Shown here piece after piece: positions 54,773 to 63,774 of a stretch of DNA of 64,000 nt. The DNA comes from Methylobacterium sp. AMS5 (GTDB lineage Bacteria > Pseudomonadota > Alphaproteobacteria > Rhizobiales > Beijerinckiaceae), in the NCBI RefSeq assembly GCF_001542815.1, contig NZ_CP006992.1, forward strand, positions 3,105,501-3,169,500. The letters run 5' to 3'. Under the pieces are notes generated by a model. It saw nothing but the letters and a program-made list of their open reading frames with translations. It made no database searches and was not told the origin of the DNA. The stretch's first letter is position 1. Every line of letters starts with the position of its first letter. The translations under genes were made by a program, and so were the position numbers.

Positions 54773-55447
54773 TCAGGAGCGGAAGATGCGGGAATACTGC
54801 GTCTCGTGCCGGAAGGAGCCGAGATCGAGCCGCAGGGTCGCGCTGCCGAGCGCGTCGAGTCCGGCCTCGTGCAGCGACTCGGCCAGTGCGGCGACGCGAG
54901 GGGTCAGCGCGGCGAGAATCGTCGTGCCCGCGCTCTGGCCGACCGGCGCCACCCGTAGCGCCGCCGAGACGAGGTTCTGGACGAAGGCGAGGCCGTAGGC
55001 CGCCACCGTCGCCTCCCGCGCGACGCCGTGCGCGCCCGCCGCCGCGCCGACGGCGACGGGATAGGCAACCTCGGCAGTGAGCCGGTCGGCGACCGTCGAG
55101 AGGGCAGGGCAGGGCCAGGCCCGCAGCGTCGCATCCAGGAAGCTGCGCCCCTGCTGGCTCGTCTCCAAGTGAAGCTCGCGGGAGGGGGCGAGCGCCAAAG
55201 CGAGGTCGTTGATCTCGGCAAGTCCCGCATCGTCTCCGGCCTCGGTGGCGCGATGCGCGGCGGTGCAGAGGATCATGTCGTTGCGCCCCGCGCCCCGCTC
55301 CAGCACGTCGGCGAGCCAATCGGCGAGGGTGGCTGCGTCGCGGACGTCGCCGCACTCCACCGCCCATTCGAGCCCGTGCGAATAGGCGAAGGCGCCGACC
55401 GGATAGGTCGGCGAGAGCCACGCCATCAGCCGAAGGGCGTCAATCAT
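54773..55447 (-). CDS. ureF: Urease accessory protein UreF
   Basis: The 224-residue helical protein works with UreD and UreG in apo-urease activation. Landmarks are the start [30 protein letters not shown], which is family-typical across its split parts [17 protein letters not shown], and the C-terminal [18 protein letters not shown] 55447 was chosen over an upstream extension that lies in ureE; it overlaps the ureE end by 8 bp. Confidence 0.93.
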   Translation of the reverse strand: MIDALRLMAWLSPTYPVGAFAYSHGLEWAVECGDVRDAATLADWLADVLERGAGRNDMILCTAAHRATEAGDDAGLAEINDLALALAPSRELHLETSQQGRSFLDATLRAWPCPALSTVADRLTAEVAYPVAVGAAAGAHGVAREATVAAYGLAFVQNLVSAALRVAPVGQSAGTTILAALTPRVAALAESLHEAGLDALGSATLRLDLGSFRHETQYSRIFRS

Positions 55448-55931
55448 GGGCGTGCGGGTGGGCGTGCGAATGCCCGCGACCGTGCTCATGAGCATGACCG
55501 TCGGCATAGGCGCCGCCCTCGGGCCGGAACGGCCGCGTCACCGGCTCGGCGCTGCCGCCCAAACCCCGCACCATCTCGGCGAGCACGTGGTCGTGACCGA
55601 TCCAAACCGCCTCCTCGCCGATCTCGGCGGGGATGTGACGGTTGCCGATATGCCAGATCAGCCGCTTGAGGGCGTGCGGGGTGGGCGCGCGGATTTCCAG
55701 CAGAGCCTCGGGCGCCGCCTCGACCCAGACGAGCCGTCCGTCCTCCAGCGCGAGGGCGTCGCCGTCATCGAGCACGGTGGCCTCGGCGAGGTCCAGCAGG
55801 AACGCGGTGCCACCGACGCCGCGCATCGCCATGCGGCGGCGATGCCGGTCATTCGAGTCGAGCACGATGCGATCGACGATCTCGCCGGAGCCGAGACGGT
55901 CGCGGCGGATGACGTGGGTGGCGCGGATCAT
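55440..55931 (-). CDS. ureE: Urease accessory nickel chaperone UreE
   Basis: The 163-residue metallochaperone carries Ni to urease. The peptide-binding domain and the nickel domain ([14 protein letters not shown]) are visible. A His-rich C-terminal tail ([20 protein letters not shown]) would bind extra nickel. It starts 3 bp after the ureC stop and overlaps ureF. Confidence 0.95.
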   Translation of the reverse strand: MIRATHVIRRDRLGSGEIVDRIVLDSNDRHRRRMAMRGVGGTAFLLDLAEATVLDDGDALALEDGRLVWVEAAPEALLEIRAPTPHALKRLIWHIGNRHIPAEIGEEAVWIGHDHVLAEMVRGLGGSAEPVTRPFRPEGGAYADGHAHEHGRGHSHAHPHAHD

Positions 55932-55934
55932 GAT

Positions 55935-57647
55935 TCAGAACAGGAAATAGCGCTGCGCCATCGGCAGGATCTCCGCCGGCTCGCAGACCAGCAATTCGCC
56001 GTCGGCGCGCACGTCGTAGGTCTCGGGGTCGATCTCGATCACCGGGGTCGCGTCGTTGAGGATCATGCTCTTCTTCGAGATGCCGCCGCGCACGTTCTCG
56101 ACCGCCACCAACTCCTTGGAGACGCGCAGTTTCTCCTTCACGCCGTCCTCGAGCGCCGCCCGCGAGACGAAGGTGAGCGCGGTGGCGTAGGGTGCGCGGC
56201 CATAGGCGCCGAACATCGGCCGGTAATGCACCGGCTGCGGTGTGGGGATCGAGGCGTTGGGGTCGCCCATCGGCGCGGTGGCGATCATGCCGCCCTTGAG
56301 GACGAGGTCCGGCTTCACGCCGAAGAAGGCCGGCGTCCACAGCACAAGGTCGGCGAGCTTGCCCGGCTCCACCGAGCCGATATGGCGCGACACGCCATGC
56401 GCGATGGCCGGGTTGATCGTGTATTTCGCCACGTAGCGCCGGGCACGCAGGTTGTCGTTGCCCGAAGCATCGCCGGGTAAAGCGCCGCGCTGGCGCTTCA
56501 TCTTGTCCGCCGTCTGCCACGTGCGGATCACGACCTCGCCGACCCGGCCCATGGCCTGACTGTCGGACGACATCATCGAGAGCGCGCCGATATCGTGCAG
56601 GATGTCCTCGGCCGCGATGGTTTCCTTACGGATGCGGCTCTCGGCGAAGGCGAGATCCTCGGGAATCGACGGGTCGAGGTGGTGGCACACCATCAGCATG
56701 TCGAGATGCTCGTCGATGGTGTTCTTGGTGAAGGGGCGCGTCGGGTTCGTCGACGACGGGAGTACGTTCGGCAGGCCGGCCACCCGCATGATGTCCGGCG
56801 CATGGCCGCCGCCCGCGCCCTCGGTGTGGAAGGCGTGGATGGTGCGACCCTTGAAGGCGGCGATCGTGTCCTCGACGAAGCCCGATTCGTTGAGCGTGTC
56901 GGTGTGGATCATGACCTGTACGTCGAAGGCATCGGCCACCGAGAGGCAAGTGTCGATCGCGGCCGGCGTCGTCCCCCAATCCTCGTGCAGCTTCATGGCG
57001 CAGGCGCCGGCGCGGATCATCTCCTCCAGCGCACCGGGCACCGAGGCGTTGCCCTTGCCGGCAAAGGCGAGGTTCATCGGGAAGGCGTCCGCCGCCTCGA
57101 TCATCCGGGCGATGTGCCAGGGGCCGGGCGTGCAGGTGGTGGCGAAGGTGCCGTGCGCCGGCCCGGTGCCGCCGCCGAGCATCGTCGTGACGCCGGAGCA
57201 GAGCGCCTCCTCGATCTGCTGCGGGCAGATGAAGTGGATGTGGCTGTCGAAGCCGCCGGCCGTGAGGATCTTTCCTTCACCCGCGATCACCTCGGTGCCG
57301 GGGCCGACGACGATGTCGACATTGGCCTGAACGTCCGGATTGCCGGCCTTGCCGAGCTTGACGATACGGCCGCGCACGATGCCGACATCGCACTTCACCA
57401 CGCCCCAATGGTCGAGCACGACCGCGTTGGTGATGACGGTATCGACGGCGCCCGCGGCGTTGGTCGCCTGGGATTGCCCCATCCCGTCGCGGATCACCTT
57501 GCCGCCGCCGAACTTCACCTCCTCGCCGTAGGTGGTGAGATCGCGCTCGACCTCGATCTCCAGGCTCGTGTCGGCGAGGCGAATGCGGTCGCCGGTGGTC
57601 GGTCCGAACATGGCGGCATAGGCCGCGCGGGGCAAACGGGCAGACAT
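55935..57647 (-). CDS. ureC: Urease subunit alpha
   Basis: The 570-residue catalytic subunit hydrolyses urea to ammonia and carbamate. The nickel site is complete: H136 and H138 in GFDSHIHFI, and the carbamylated K219 in [11 protein letters not shown]. The flap Cys-His is in [16 protein letters not shown]. Downstream are ureE, ureF and ureG. Unlike normal operons, ureAB does not lie directly upstream: DUF1003 and the RNA ligase intervene. Confidence 0.98.
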   Translation of the reverse strand: MSARLPRAAYAAMFGPTTGDRIRLADTSLEIEVERDLTTYGEEVKFGGGKVIRDGMGQSQATNAAGAVDTVITNAVVLDHWGVVKCDVGIVRGRIVKLGKAGNPDVQANVDIVVGPGTEVIAGEGKILTAGGFDSHIHFICPQQIEEALCSGVTTMLGGGTGPAHGTFATTCTPGPWHIARMIEAADAFPMNLAFAGKGNASVPGALEEMIRAGACAMKLHEDWGTTPAAIDTCLSVADAFDVQVMIHTDTLNESGFVEDTIAAFKGRTIHAFHTEGAGGGHAPDIMRVAGLPNVLPSSTNPTRPFTKNTIDEHLDMLMVCHHLDPSIPEDLAFAESRIRKETIAAEDILHDIGALSMMSSDSQAMGRVGEVVIRTWQTADKMKRQRGALPGDASGNDNLRARRYVAKYTINPAIAHGVSRHIGSVEPGKLADLVLWTPAFFGVKPDLVLKGGMIATAPMGDPNASIPTPQPVHYRPMFGAYGRAPYATALTFVSRAALEDGVKEKLRVSKELVAVENVRGGISKKSMILNDATPVIEIDPETYDVRADGELLVCEPAEILPMAQRYFLF

Positions 57648-57720
57648 GGGGGACGCTCGATCTCAGGGTCGCGGGATGGGGCAAGCAGGGTTGATGCCGA
57701 GAGGCCAGGGCACGGGTCGC

Positions 57721-58716
57721 TCAGCCCGCCGGCCCGGAGGAAGGCGGCCCGGATGACGGCGCGCTCCCGCCCGCGGGCGGGGCCGCATCGGCCCCCGCCG
57801 GCTTCGCGCGCTTCTTGCGCACGACCTTCTTGATCTTCACGACGGGCTTGCGTGTCAGGCGGGTGCGCATCTCCTGCAGCGTTTCGAGTTGGATCTGCTG
57901 GATCTCCGCCAGTCGCTGCCACTGCTTGGTGACGAGGTGATCCATCTTCTCGTGCAGGTGCCGGATTTCCAACTCCGCCTTCAGGTTGACGCGGTAATCG
58001 TTGTTCGAGCGCAGCCGATCCTTCTTGTCCTGCCGGCTCTGGCTCATCATGATGATCGGCGCCTGGATCGCCGCGATGCAGGACAGGACGAGGTTGAGCA
58101 GGATGAACGGGTAGGGGTCGAACGCCCGCATCTCGCCCATGGTGACGTTCACCGCCATCCACGCCACCAGCACCAGCGCGAAGCTGATGAGGAAGGCCCA
58201 GGATCCGCCGAAGCTGGCGAGACCGTCGGAGACGCGTTCGCCGAAGCTGCGGTGCTCGTCGTAATCTTCCTCGACATTCTCGGCGATCGTGTCCTGGGCG
58301 GCGATGCTCTCGGCCACCTGCCGGTCGAGATCGGAATACTCGCCGTGCTCCTCGGCCAGCAGTTCGGCGACGTAGCGCGTCCGGTAGGTGGCGAGTTCCT
58401 TGGCGCTGATGAGCGCGTCGTCGGCCAAACCGGGATAGTCGGCCCGGATATGTCCGGCCAGGGCCGGGCGCAGGCTCGCGATCGGAACGAGATTGCGGCG
58501 GGACATCTCGACGCCGGAGATGGCACAGACGCTCCGCTTCTTCGTCGGAACCGAATGGGCTTCCGGATCGAGGGCGATCATCCCCCGCGCGCGCTCGTGC
58601 AGCTCGTCGGTCAGGCTCACGGTCTGCCCACCCTGTTGCTGAGAAACCGGTCGCCCGCCCGCTGCGACGCACATCGGACCCGGTCGCCTCGGCTCCGCGT
58701 CGTCCGCTTCCCGCAT
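57721..58716 (-). CDS. DUF1003 membrane protein
   Basis: The protein has about 331 residues with an uncertain N-terminus: ATGs at 58716 and 58674 and GTG 58620 are possible. An N-terminal soluble part has CAISGVEMSRRNLVP. Two close membrane helices follow (FLISFALVLVAWMAVNV and FILLNLVLSCIAAIQAPIIM), then QSRQDKKDRLRSNNDYRVN. This matches DUF1003. A basic coiled-coil/Lys-rich C-terminus (KIKKVVRKKRAKPAG) and Pro/Gly/Ser tail end it. The function is unknown. It interrupts the urease locus and is in the same direction as ureC. Confidence 0.85.
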   Translation of the reverse strand: MREADDAEPRRPGPMCVAAGGRPVSQQQGGQTVSLTDELHERARGMIALDPEAHSVPTKKRSVCAISGVEMSRRNLVPIASLRPALAGHIRADYPGLADDALISAKELATYRTRYVAELLAEEHGEYSDLDRQVAESIAAQDTIAENVEEDYDEHRSFGERVSDGLASFGGSWAFLISFALVLVAWMAVNVTMGEMRAFDPYPFILLNLVLSCIAAIQAPIIMMSQSRQDKKDRLRSNNDYRVNLKAELEIRHLHEKMDHLVTKQWQRLAEIQQIQLETLQEMRTRLTRKPVVKIKKVVRKKRAKPAGADAAPPAGGSAPSSGPPSSGPAG

Positions 58717-59071
58717 TCGCGCCGTCCCTCGACGAACCGCCCCGCGCTTCAACGGAACGCCCTCTAGCCGAGAGCGGCGACGGCGTCACGTCTCGGAGGT
58801 GCAGGGTTCGAAGCGCATCCCCGAGCCGGGCGCGCTTCCTGCTGCCGCTCACAGCATCGTTCGCGCCTCGGCGACCGCGAGCAGCGAGCCGGGAAATGGC
58901 GATCCGTCATACTACCAGCCCTTGCTCGGCAAGGCCCGCGAGCCCCATAAACATCCCGCCGACAGACTTGATTGGCCAGGAGAGAACCATGTCGAACCGA
59001 CTTAACTGCCGATGTTCAGGATACTCAAAAGATTTCTTTGAGCAGCATTTCCATCGAAAAAGGATACGGAC
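58717..59071. other. Intergenic region before the RNA ligase gene
   Basis: This is 355 bp between the divergent DUF1003 and RNA ligase genes. The left part is GC-rich. From about 58905 to 59070 it becomes clearly AT-richer (for example AAAAGATTTCTTTGAGCAGC) and should hold the ligase promoter. No gene seen. Confidence 0.45.
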
Positions 59072-60205
59072 GTGAAATTCCCGACTATCGAACATCTCGC
59101 AAACGTTACCCCATACGTGTCCTTCGATCAGGGTTTCGTCGTCTCCCGGCGCCCCGACCACACCGTAATCGATTATGTCTACACAGTCCCCGAGACGTTC
59201 AGCTCCGCCATGGCACTTGAATGCCGCGGTCTGAAATTCGACCGCGACGGACGAATCATCGGTCGGCCGTTTCATAAATTCTTCAATCTTGGAGAGCGCC
59301 AGCGCACCGAGGACATCGACTGGTCCATCCCTCATCACGTGCTCGACAAGCTCGACGGTTCGATGGTGCACCCGGTCCTGCTCGACGGGGCGACGGTGTT
59401 CATGACCCGGATGGGCGCCTCGATGCAGGCTGCGGCCGCGCAACGGCATGCCGGAACGGGCGTCCTCGAACTCGCACGCCACCTGCTCGACGGTGGCATC
59501 ACGCCGATCTTCGAGTTCACCTCACCGGACAACCGGATCGTCATCGCCTATGATCAGCCGGCCCTGACGCTTCTCGCGGCACGCGAGATGATCTCGGGCG
59601 CTTATCTGCCGTTGGCCGATCTGGTCGGTTTAGGCGAACGCTTCGACGTTCCAGTTGTGCGAGCCAAAGGCGCGATCGCCGACGCGAAGGGCTTCGTTGC
59701 CGGCGCTCGCCGGGAAGCCGGCATCGAGGGCTACGTGCTGGCCTTCGAGGACGGCCATCGCCTCAAGCTCAAGACCGACGGCTACGTGTTGCGCCATCGC
59801 GCTCTTTCAGACGTACGCCTGGAGAAGAACGTACTCGGCTGGGTCGCGGCCGGTGCGGTCGACGACGTGGTGCCGATCTTGCCGGAGACGGTCGCCGCGC
59901 GCCTCCTGGCCTATCAGGCAGTCGTCGAAGGCCGGGCCTCAGCCCACGCGGCCGACATCCTCGCCTTCGCGGCCGAGCATCGGGGCGTGCCGCGCAAGGA
60001 TTTTGCGGTCCTCGCATTCCGTCGTTTCGACAAGCGGCTGACACATGCCGCTTTCGCGGCGTTCGACGGGCGCGATCCTCGGGCCGTGATCGGAGCGATG
60101 CTGGTTCACGCATCGGGCAGTGAGGGACGAGTCGAAGCCGTGCGCGACCTTTTCGGCATGACCTGGATCGCGGAGGATCTCGATCTGCCGGCGATCGAGG
60201 CGTGA
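59072..60205 (+). CDS. T4 Rnl1-type RNA ligase
   Basis: The 377-residue protein is an ATP-dependent RNA ligase of the T4 RnlA family (RNA_lig_T4_1). The adenylated lysine is K93 in motif I KLDGSMV. ECRGLKFD (50-57) and FHKFFNLGE precede it. The stretch PIFEFTSPDNRIVIAYD (145-161) corresponds to T4 FEFVAPTNRIV. Motif IV is EGYVLAF (219-225) and motif V KLKTDGYV (232-239). The GTG 59072 start has AAGGA 7 nt upstream. It seals RNA ends, perhaps in tRNA repair. No polynucleotide kinase/phosphatase is adjacent, and its AT-richer 5' region suggests transfer. Confidence 0.88.
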   Translation: MKFPTIEHLANVTPYVSFDQGFVVSRRPDHTVIDYVYTVPETFSSAMALECRGLKFDRDGRIIGRPFHKFFNLGERQRTEDIDWSIPHHVLDKLDGSMVHPVLLDGATVFMTRMGASMQAAAAQRHAGTGVLELARHLLDGGITPIFEFTSPDNRIVIAYDQPALTLLAAREMISGAYLPLADLVGLGERFDVPVVRAKGAIADAKGFVAGARREAGIEGYVLAFEDGHRLKLKTDGYVLRHRALSDVRLEKNVLGWVAAGAVDDVVPILPETVAARLLAYQAVVEGRASAHAADILAFAAEHRGVPRKDFAVLAFRRFDKRLTHAAFAAFDGRDPRAVIGAMLVHASGSEGRVEAVRDLFGMTWIAEDLDLPAIEA

Positions 60206-60250
60206 GGCCGATCCACTACGGCCGTCAAGGCTGACCGAGCACCAACCCCG

Positions 60251-60291
60251 CGGCTCGCCGCCTCAGCTCCTTTCGAGCCAGCGGCGAGCCG
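60251..60291. terminator. Hairpin between RNA ligase and ureAB
   Basis: A perfect 11-bp stem CGGCTCGCCGC/GCGGCGAGCCG (60251-60261 with 60281-60291) encloses a 19-nt loop that itself holds GCTC/GAGC. It separates the convergent RNA ligase and ureAB genes and may terminate both. No T-run. Confidence 0.65.
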
Positions 60292-60349
60292 AGCGCGGCA
60301 CATGTTTCGGCCGCGTTTCACCGCGTCGTCGGCGATGCCGGGCGTGGGT

Positions 60350-60970
60350 TCATAGCGGCCCCATCACGTCGCCGCGAAAGCCGTAGACCTTGCGGTCGCC
60401 CGAGAGCGGTACCAGTGCCACCTCGCGGGTCGAGCCCGGCTCGAAGCGCACCGCCGTGCCGGGCGCGATGTCGAGGCGCTGGCCGCGGGCCTTGTCGCGG
60501 TCGAAGACGAGGCCGGGATTCGCCTCGAAGAAGTGGTAGTGCGAGCCGACCTGGATCGGGCGGTCCCCGGTATTGGCGACCTCGATCACCGTGCGCGGCG
60601 CGCCGGCATTGAAGACGATCTCGCCGGGAAGCGTCGTCACCGTGCCCGGGACCTCCGCCGAGGGTGCGCCGCGGATCGGGTGGTGGACCGTGACGAGCTT
60701 GGTGCCATCGGGGAAGGTCGCCTCGACCTGGATGTCGTGGATCATCTCGGGCACCCCCTCCATCACCTGGGAGGCATCGAGAACGCGGGCGCCGGCCTGC
60801 ATCAACTCGGCAACGGAGCGCCCGTCGCGGGCGCCCTCGACCACGAAGTCGGTGATGAGGGCGATCGCCTCCGGATGGTTGAGCTTCACCCCCCGCGCCA
60901 ACCGGTTGCGGGCGACCTGCGCGGCCATGGCGACGAGGAGCTTGTCTTTCTCGCGGGGCGTGAGGAGCAA
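60350..60970 (-). CDS. ureAB: Fused urease subunits gamma and beta
   Basis: The 206-residue protein joins UreA ([45 protein letters not shown]) and UreB ([36 protein letters not shown]) in one chain, a known alternative arrangement. TTG 60970 was chosen because AGGA lies 8 nt upstream and the product then begins with the canonical [15 protein letters not shown] at 61021 would add 17 residues. It is separated from ureC by the RNA ligase and DUF1003 genes. Confidence 0.93.
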   Translation of the reverse strand: MLLTPREKDKLLVAMAAQVARNRLARGVKLNHPEAIALITDFVVEGARDGRSVAELMQAGARVLDASQVMEGVPEMIHDIQVEATFPDGTKLVTVHHPIRGAPSAEVPGTVTTLPGEIVFNAGAPRTVIEVANTGDRPIQVGSHYHFFEANPGLVFDRDKARGQRLDIAPGTAVRFEPGSTREVALVPLSGDRKVYGFRGDVMGPL

Positions 60971-61064
60971 GGCGTGCGTCCTGAGGTGAGATTCGGCCGG
61001 GCCTGAAGGTCCGCCGAGCAAGGATCATGCTCGGCCCAAGGTCAAGCTGGTCAGGCCAAGCTGG

Positions 61065-61994
61065 TTACGTCTGCCACACGCGCGGCATCGGCTGCCCGCG
61101 CCATGCGGCGAGGAAGCGGGCGGCGCCGTCGCGCAAGGGAGCGACGGTGGGGGCCAGCATCCGCACGGCGAGATGGCCGTTCCAGGCGCTCGCCCCGGCC
61201 TCGACATGCGCCGGCAGAGCGTCGAGGAGGGTGCGGGCCTCGTCGAGCCGGCCCTCCGCGCGCGGTGAAAGGTCGAGGATCGTCGCCAGCGCGCGGGCCC
61301 CGCCGCCAATCGCCCGGCGGTCCATCAGGGCCGTGACCGCCCCGTCGAGGCGCAGGCTATCGGCGTAGACGAGGCGGCCGTCGCGGCGGATGCGCCAGCG
61401 ATCCTCGAACAGGGCCTCCTCCAGACTCTCGCCGCGGGCGGCACGGCCGAGCACCGCGATTTCGGCGGCAAGCAGCGACGCATCGGGGGCAAGATCCGCC
61501 TCGAAGCGGCGCACCAGCCGGGCGCGGTCGAACAGGATCGTCTCCTGCGGCAGCCAATCGAGCCGCCCGCCCGCGCCGACGCTCACCCGGTTGACGATCT
61601 CCGCGCAGGGCCCGTCCGAGCGGTAGATCTTCTCCGCCGCCGTGGTGGTCAGCAGGCAGGCCCCACCCGGCTCGACCGTCACCGAGACCGCGAACACATC
61701 GCCGCAGGCGATGCCGCCGCCGGTATTGACCAGCACGCCCTCCAGCATCCGCTCGGCCCCCTGGCGGGGAAAGCGCAGGCGCAAAGGGCCGCTCTCGGCG
61801 AGATCGACGATCCGCGTCGGCGCGTCCGCGGCCGTTCCGGCCGGGGCGACGCGCAGATGCACCGCGCCCTGCGAGCGCTGGCGAGACAAGGCGGGACGGA
61901 GCGGTTCGGCGGCAGGGATCGGACGGCCTCCGGCGGAACGGGTGCGGGCTTCATCGGCCACCGGAGCCCCGGTCCGCAAGGTGGCGGGCACCAC
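61065..61994 (-). CDS. ureD: Urease accessory protein UreD
   Basis: This is the accessory scaffold needed for nickel insertion, with UreF and UreG. About 309 residues are shown from GTG 61994; the frame extends to ATG 62123 and the true start is unclear. Family landmarks are [14 protein letters not shown] (near [13 protein letters not shown]), [16 protein letters not shown] and a late ARMLAPT-like end ([10 protein letters not shown]). It is upstream of ureAB on the same strand and divergent from the flavin reductase gene. Confidence 0.88.
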   Translation of the reverse strand: MVPATLRTGAPVADEARTRSAGGRPIPAAEPLRPALSRQRSQGAVHLRVAPAGTAADAPTRIVDLAESGPLRLRFPRQGAERMLEGVLVNTGGGIACGDVFAVSVTVEPGGACLLTTTAAEKIYRSDGPCAEIVNRVSVGAGGRLDWLPQETILFDRARLVRRFEADLAPDASLLAAEIAVLGRAARGESLEEALFEDRWRIRRDGRLVYADSLRLDGAVTALMDRRAIGGGARALATILDLSPRAEGRLDEARTLLDALPAHVEAGASAWNGHLAVRMLAPTVAPLRDGAARFLAAWRGQPMPRVWQT

Positions 61995-62203
61995 CGGTCC
62001 GGTGCCATCCCGCACCGATCTTCGGCAGCCGAGGCGCAGGATGCGGGCAGCGACGACCGTTCTCGACCTTGAGATGGTCACTCTTCCCCTTGACCGCAGC
62101 GGCCGGAACGCCCACCGCGTCATCGTTTCAAGGGCGTTCGACCGAGCCTTGCGACGTCCTGCTCAACGATCGGGACCTCATCCGGCCCCGAAAGGCGACC
62201 GTC

Positions 62204-62722
62204 ATGATCTCATCCGACCCCGAGGCCGTGTCCGCCTCGGCTTACCGCGAAGCGATGGCTCAGATCGCGAGTGCGGTGCATCTCGTGACCACGGACGGGC
62301 CCGGCGGCCGTGCGGGCCTCACGGCGACGTCGGTGTGCAGCGTCAGCGACAGCCCGCCGACGCTGTTGGTCTGCCTCAACCGCGGCTCATCCGCCTATCC
62401 GGCCTTCCTGCGCAACGGCGTGCTCTGCATCAATACGCTCACGGTGGCGCATGAAGACCTCGCCACCGATTTCGCCGGCCGCGTGCCGCAGGCCGAGCGC
62501 TTCGCGGGACCGGCCTGGGGCCGGTTGCAGACCGGCGCTCCGGTGCTCGCGGGTGCCCTCGTCGCCTTCGATTGCCGGATCGTCGATCGCCACGAGGTGG
62601 GCACGCATGACGTGCTGATCTGCGCCGTCGAGGCACTCGCCGAGATCAGCGGCGCCGAGAGCCTGCTCTATGCCGGGCGGCACTATCGCGTCCTGCCGCG
62701 CCAGGATTCCAAGGGCGACTGA
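62204..62722 (+). CDS. Flavin reductase-like protein (FMN-binding split barrel)
   Basis: The 172-residue flavoprotein resembles HpaC/RutF-type NAD(P)H:flavin reductases: [38 protein letters not shown] and [23 protein letters not shown] is near the end. The ATG 62204 has an AAGG sequence upstream. It probably supplies reduced FMN to a monooxygenase, but none is adjacent, so the partner is unknown. Confidence 0.88.
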   Translation: MISSDPEAVSASAYREAMAQIASAVHLVTTDGPGGRAGLTATSVCSVSDSPPTLLVCLNRGSSAYPAFLRNGVLCINTLTVAHEDLATDFAGRVPQAERFAGPAWGRLQTGAPVLAGALVAFDCRIVDRHEVGTHDVLICAVEALAEISGAESLLYAGRHYRVLPRQDSKGD

Positions 62723-62895
62723 CCGCCCTTGCGGAGGCGCAAAGCCAGCAGCCTCGAAGCCCGCCGAGACACGCCTCTCCCGGCAGATCGGTGCCGGGGG
62801 ATCGACGGTTCGGGCGTGCTTCGAGGCCAAGCTTTCGCCCCACCGCTCGGCATGGAGCGGACGGGCCTACCGAAGCAACGTCGCCGGACAGACGC

Positions 62896-63144
62896 TCAGC
62901 GCTCGTAGTGGCGCGCGCGGGCGGTGTTGGCGTTGAAGGTACTGCGGGTCTGACGCTGCGGCGCGAACAAGCTGGGATCGCGATCCGGGACGCCGAACAG
63001 GTTCAGCGGCTCGGCCGAGCGGGCAACACTGCCGGTCGTCTCCGCCTGCTGCGCCCCGGCGATCCGGCCCCGATCGCCAGCCAAAGCGCCACCCGCCGAG
63101 ACAGCGAGCGCGATGAGTGCGGCGGAGAAGATGCGTACGGACAT
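62896..63144 (-). CDS. Small secreted protein
   Basis: The 82-residue protein starts at ATG 63144, with GGGAG 8 nt upstream. A signal peptide (SVRIFSAALIALAVSAGGALAG) is followed by a polar segment with EPLNLFGVPDRDPSLFAP and TFNANTARARHYER. No family is recognised. It is flanked by the AT-rich intergenic region and may be a stress- or starvation-related exported peptide, but nothing directly shows this. Confidence 0.7.
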   Translation of the reverse strand: MSVRIFSAALIALAVSAGGALAGDRGRIAGAQQAETTGSVARSAEPLNLFGVPDRDPSLFAPQRQTRSTFNANTARARHYER

Positions 63145-63245
63145 TTTCGTGTCTCCCGAACGAGTTGTTTCGGTCAGGGAGTTAAGCACGGCGCGAGCGT
63201 AATGCTCACATAATTTGTGCAGCTAAGCCCGCCGAATAGCCATCA

Positions 63246-63257
63246 ATTGCATGCAAT
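63246..63257. promoter_or_regulatory. Palindrome ATTGCATGCAAT
   Basis: This perfect 12-bp palindrome lies in the AT-rich region upstream of the small secreted protein gene. It could be an operator. No regulator is identified. Confidence 0.4.
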
Positions 63258-63314
63258 GTGAGCAACAAGAGAGCGCCGGAGAGCCCCTAGCCAGGGGGCG
63301 ACACCCCGGCACTA

Positions 63315-63331
63315 GAATATATTGTATATTC
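63315..63331. promoter_or_regulatory. AT-rich inverted repeat GAATATA-TTG-TATATTC
   Basis: A perfect 7-bp inverted repeat (63315-63321 with 63325-63331) is centred on 3 bp. It is striking against the GC-rich background and lies between the secreted protein gene and the hydroxyisourate hydrolase pseudogene. It is operator-like. Confidence 0.5.
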
Positions 63332-63401
63332 TTCAGCTACTTATCTGGATAACTCGAGAATCTGCCTGCTTGCTTAGCATCTGGCACGATCCTTTCCCGT
63401 C

Positions 63402-63774
63402 ATGTGCGCGCGGACACGGCGCGCGTTTCTGCCGGGACTAAACGAGGGGCATTGCGTGGAGAACCACCGAGGCCGCCGCGACCACCCCTCACGGGCGATC
63501 GTCGGGGGCGAATCGGTGATGGTCGCCCGCGCCGCGACCAATGTGGATGGGCGTACCGATCCCCCCGCTGATCGGCGGTCGTCCGGTGCCGATCGCCACC
63601 GACGAACTTCGCTTCCACATCAACGAGCATTTCCGCCGCGCCGGGCTCACCCTGACCGAGCCCGCCTTCCTCGACGGGGTGCCGATCCACTTCGGCGTGG
63701 CCGAGCCGGAGGGGCCGTATCGCGCCCCCCTCGTCGCCAGCCCCTGGAGAAACCAGACCTATCGCGCCAGCTGA
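63402..63774 (+). pseudogene. Frameshifted 5-hydroxyisourate hydrolase
   Basis: Two frames together resemble 5-hydroxyisourate hydrolase (transthyretin-like, urate degradation). Frame 1, from ATG 63402, carries HCVENHRGR and VMVARAATNVDGRTDP, which recalls the HVLD...G and TNADGRTD motifs. Frame 2 carries DELRFHINEHFRRAGL, FLDGVPIHFGVAEPE and the C-terminal APLVASPWRNQTYRAS, close to the usual SPYSYSTYRGS end. They join at a run of six C (63561-63566): one extra C breaks the frame. The HIUase active site is incompletely conserved. The gene is probably inactive, or frame-shift corrected; a sequence error is possible. Confidence 0.72.

Noticed and set aside
63519..63661. Separate small genes in the two frames of the hydroxyisourate hydrolase region
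   Set aside because: The two frames read together as one known enzyme family across a C-run, so they are treated as one broken gene.
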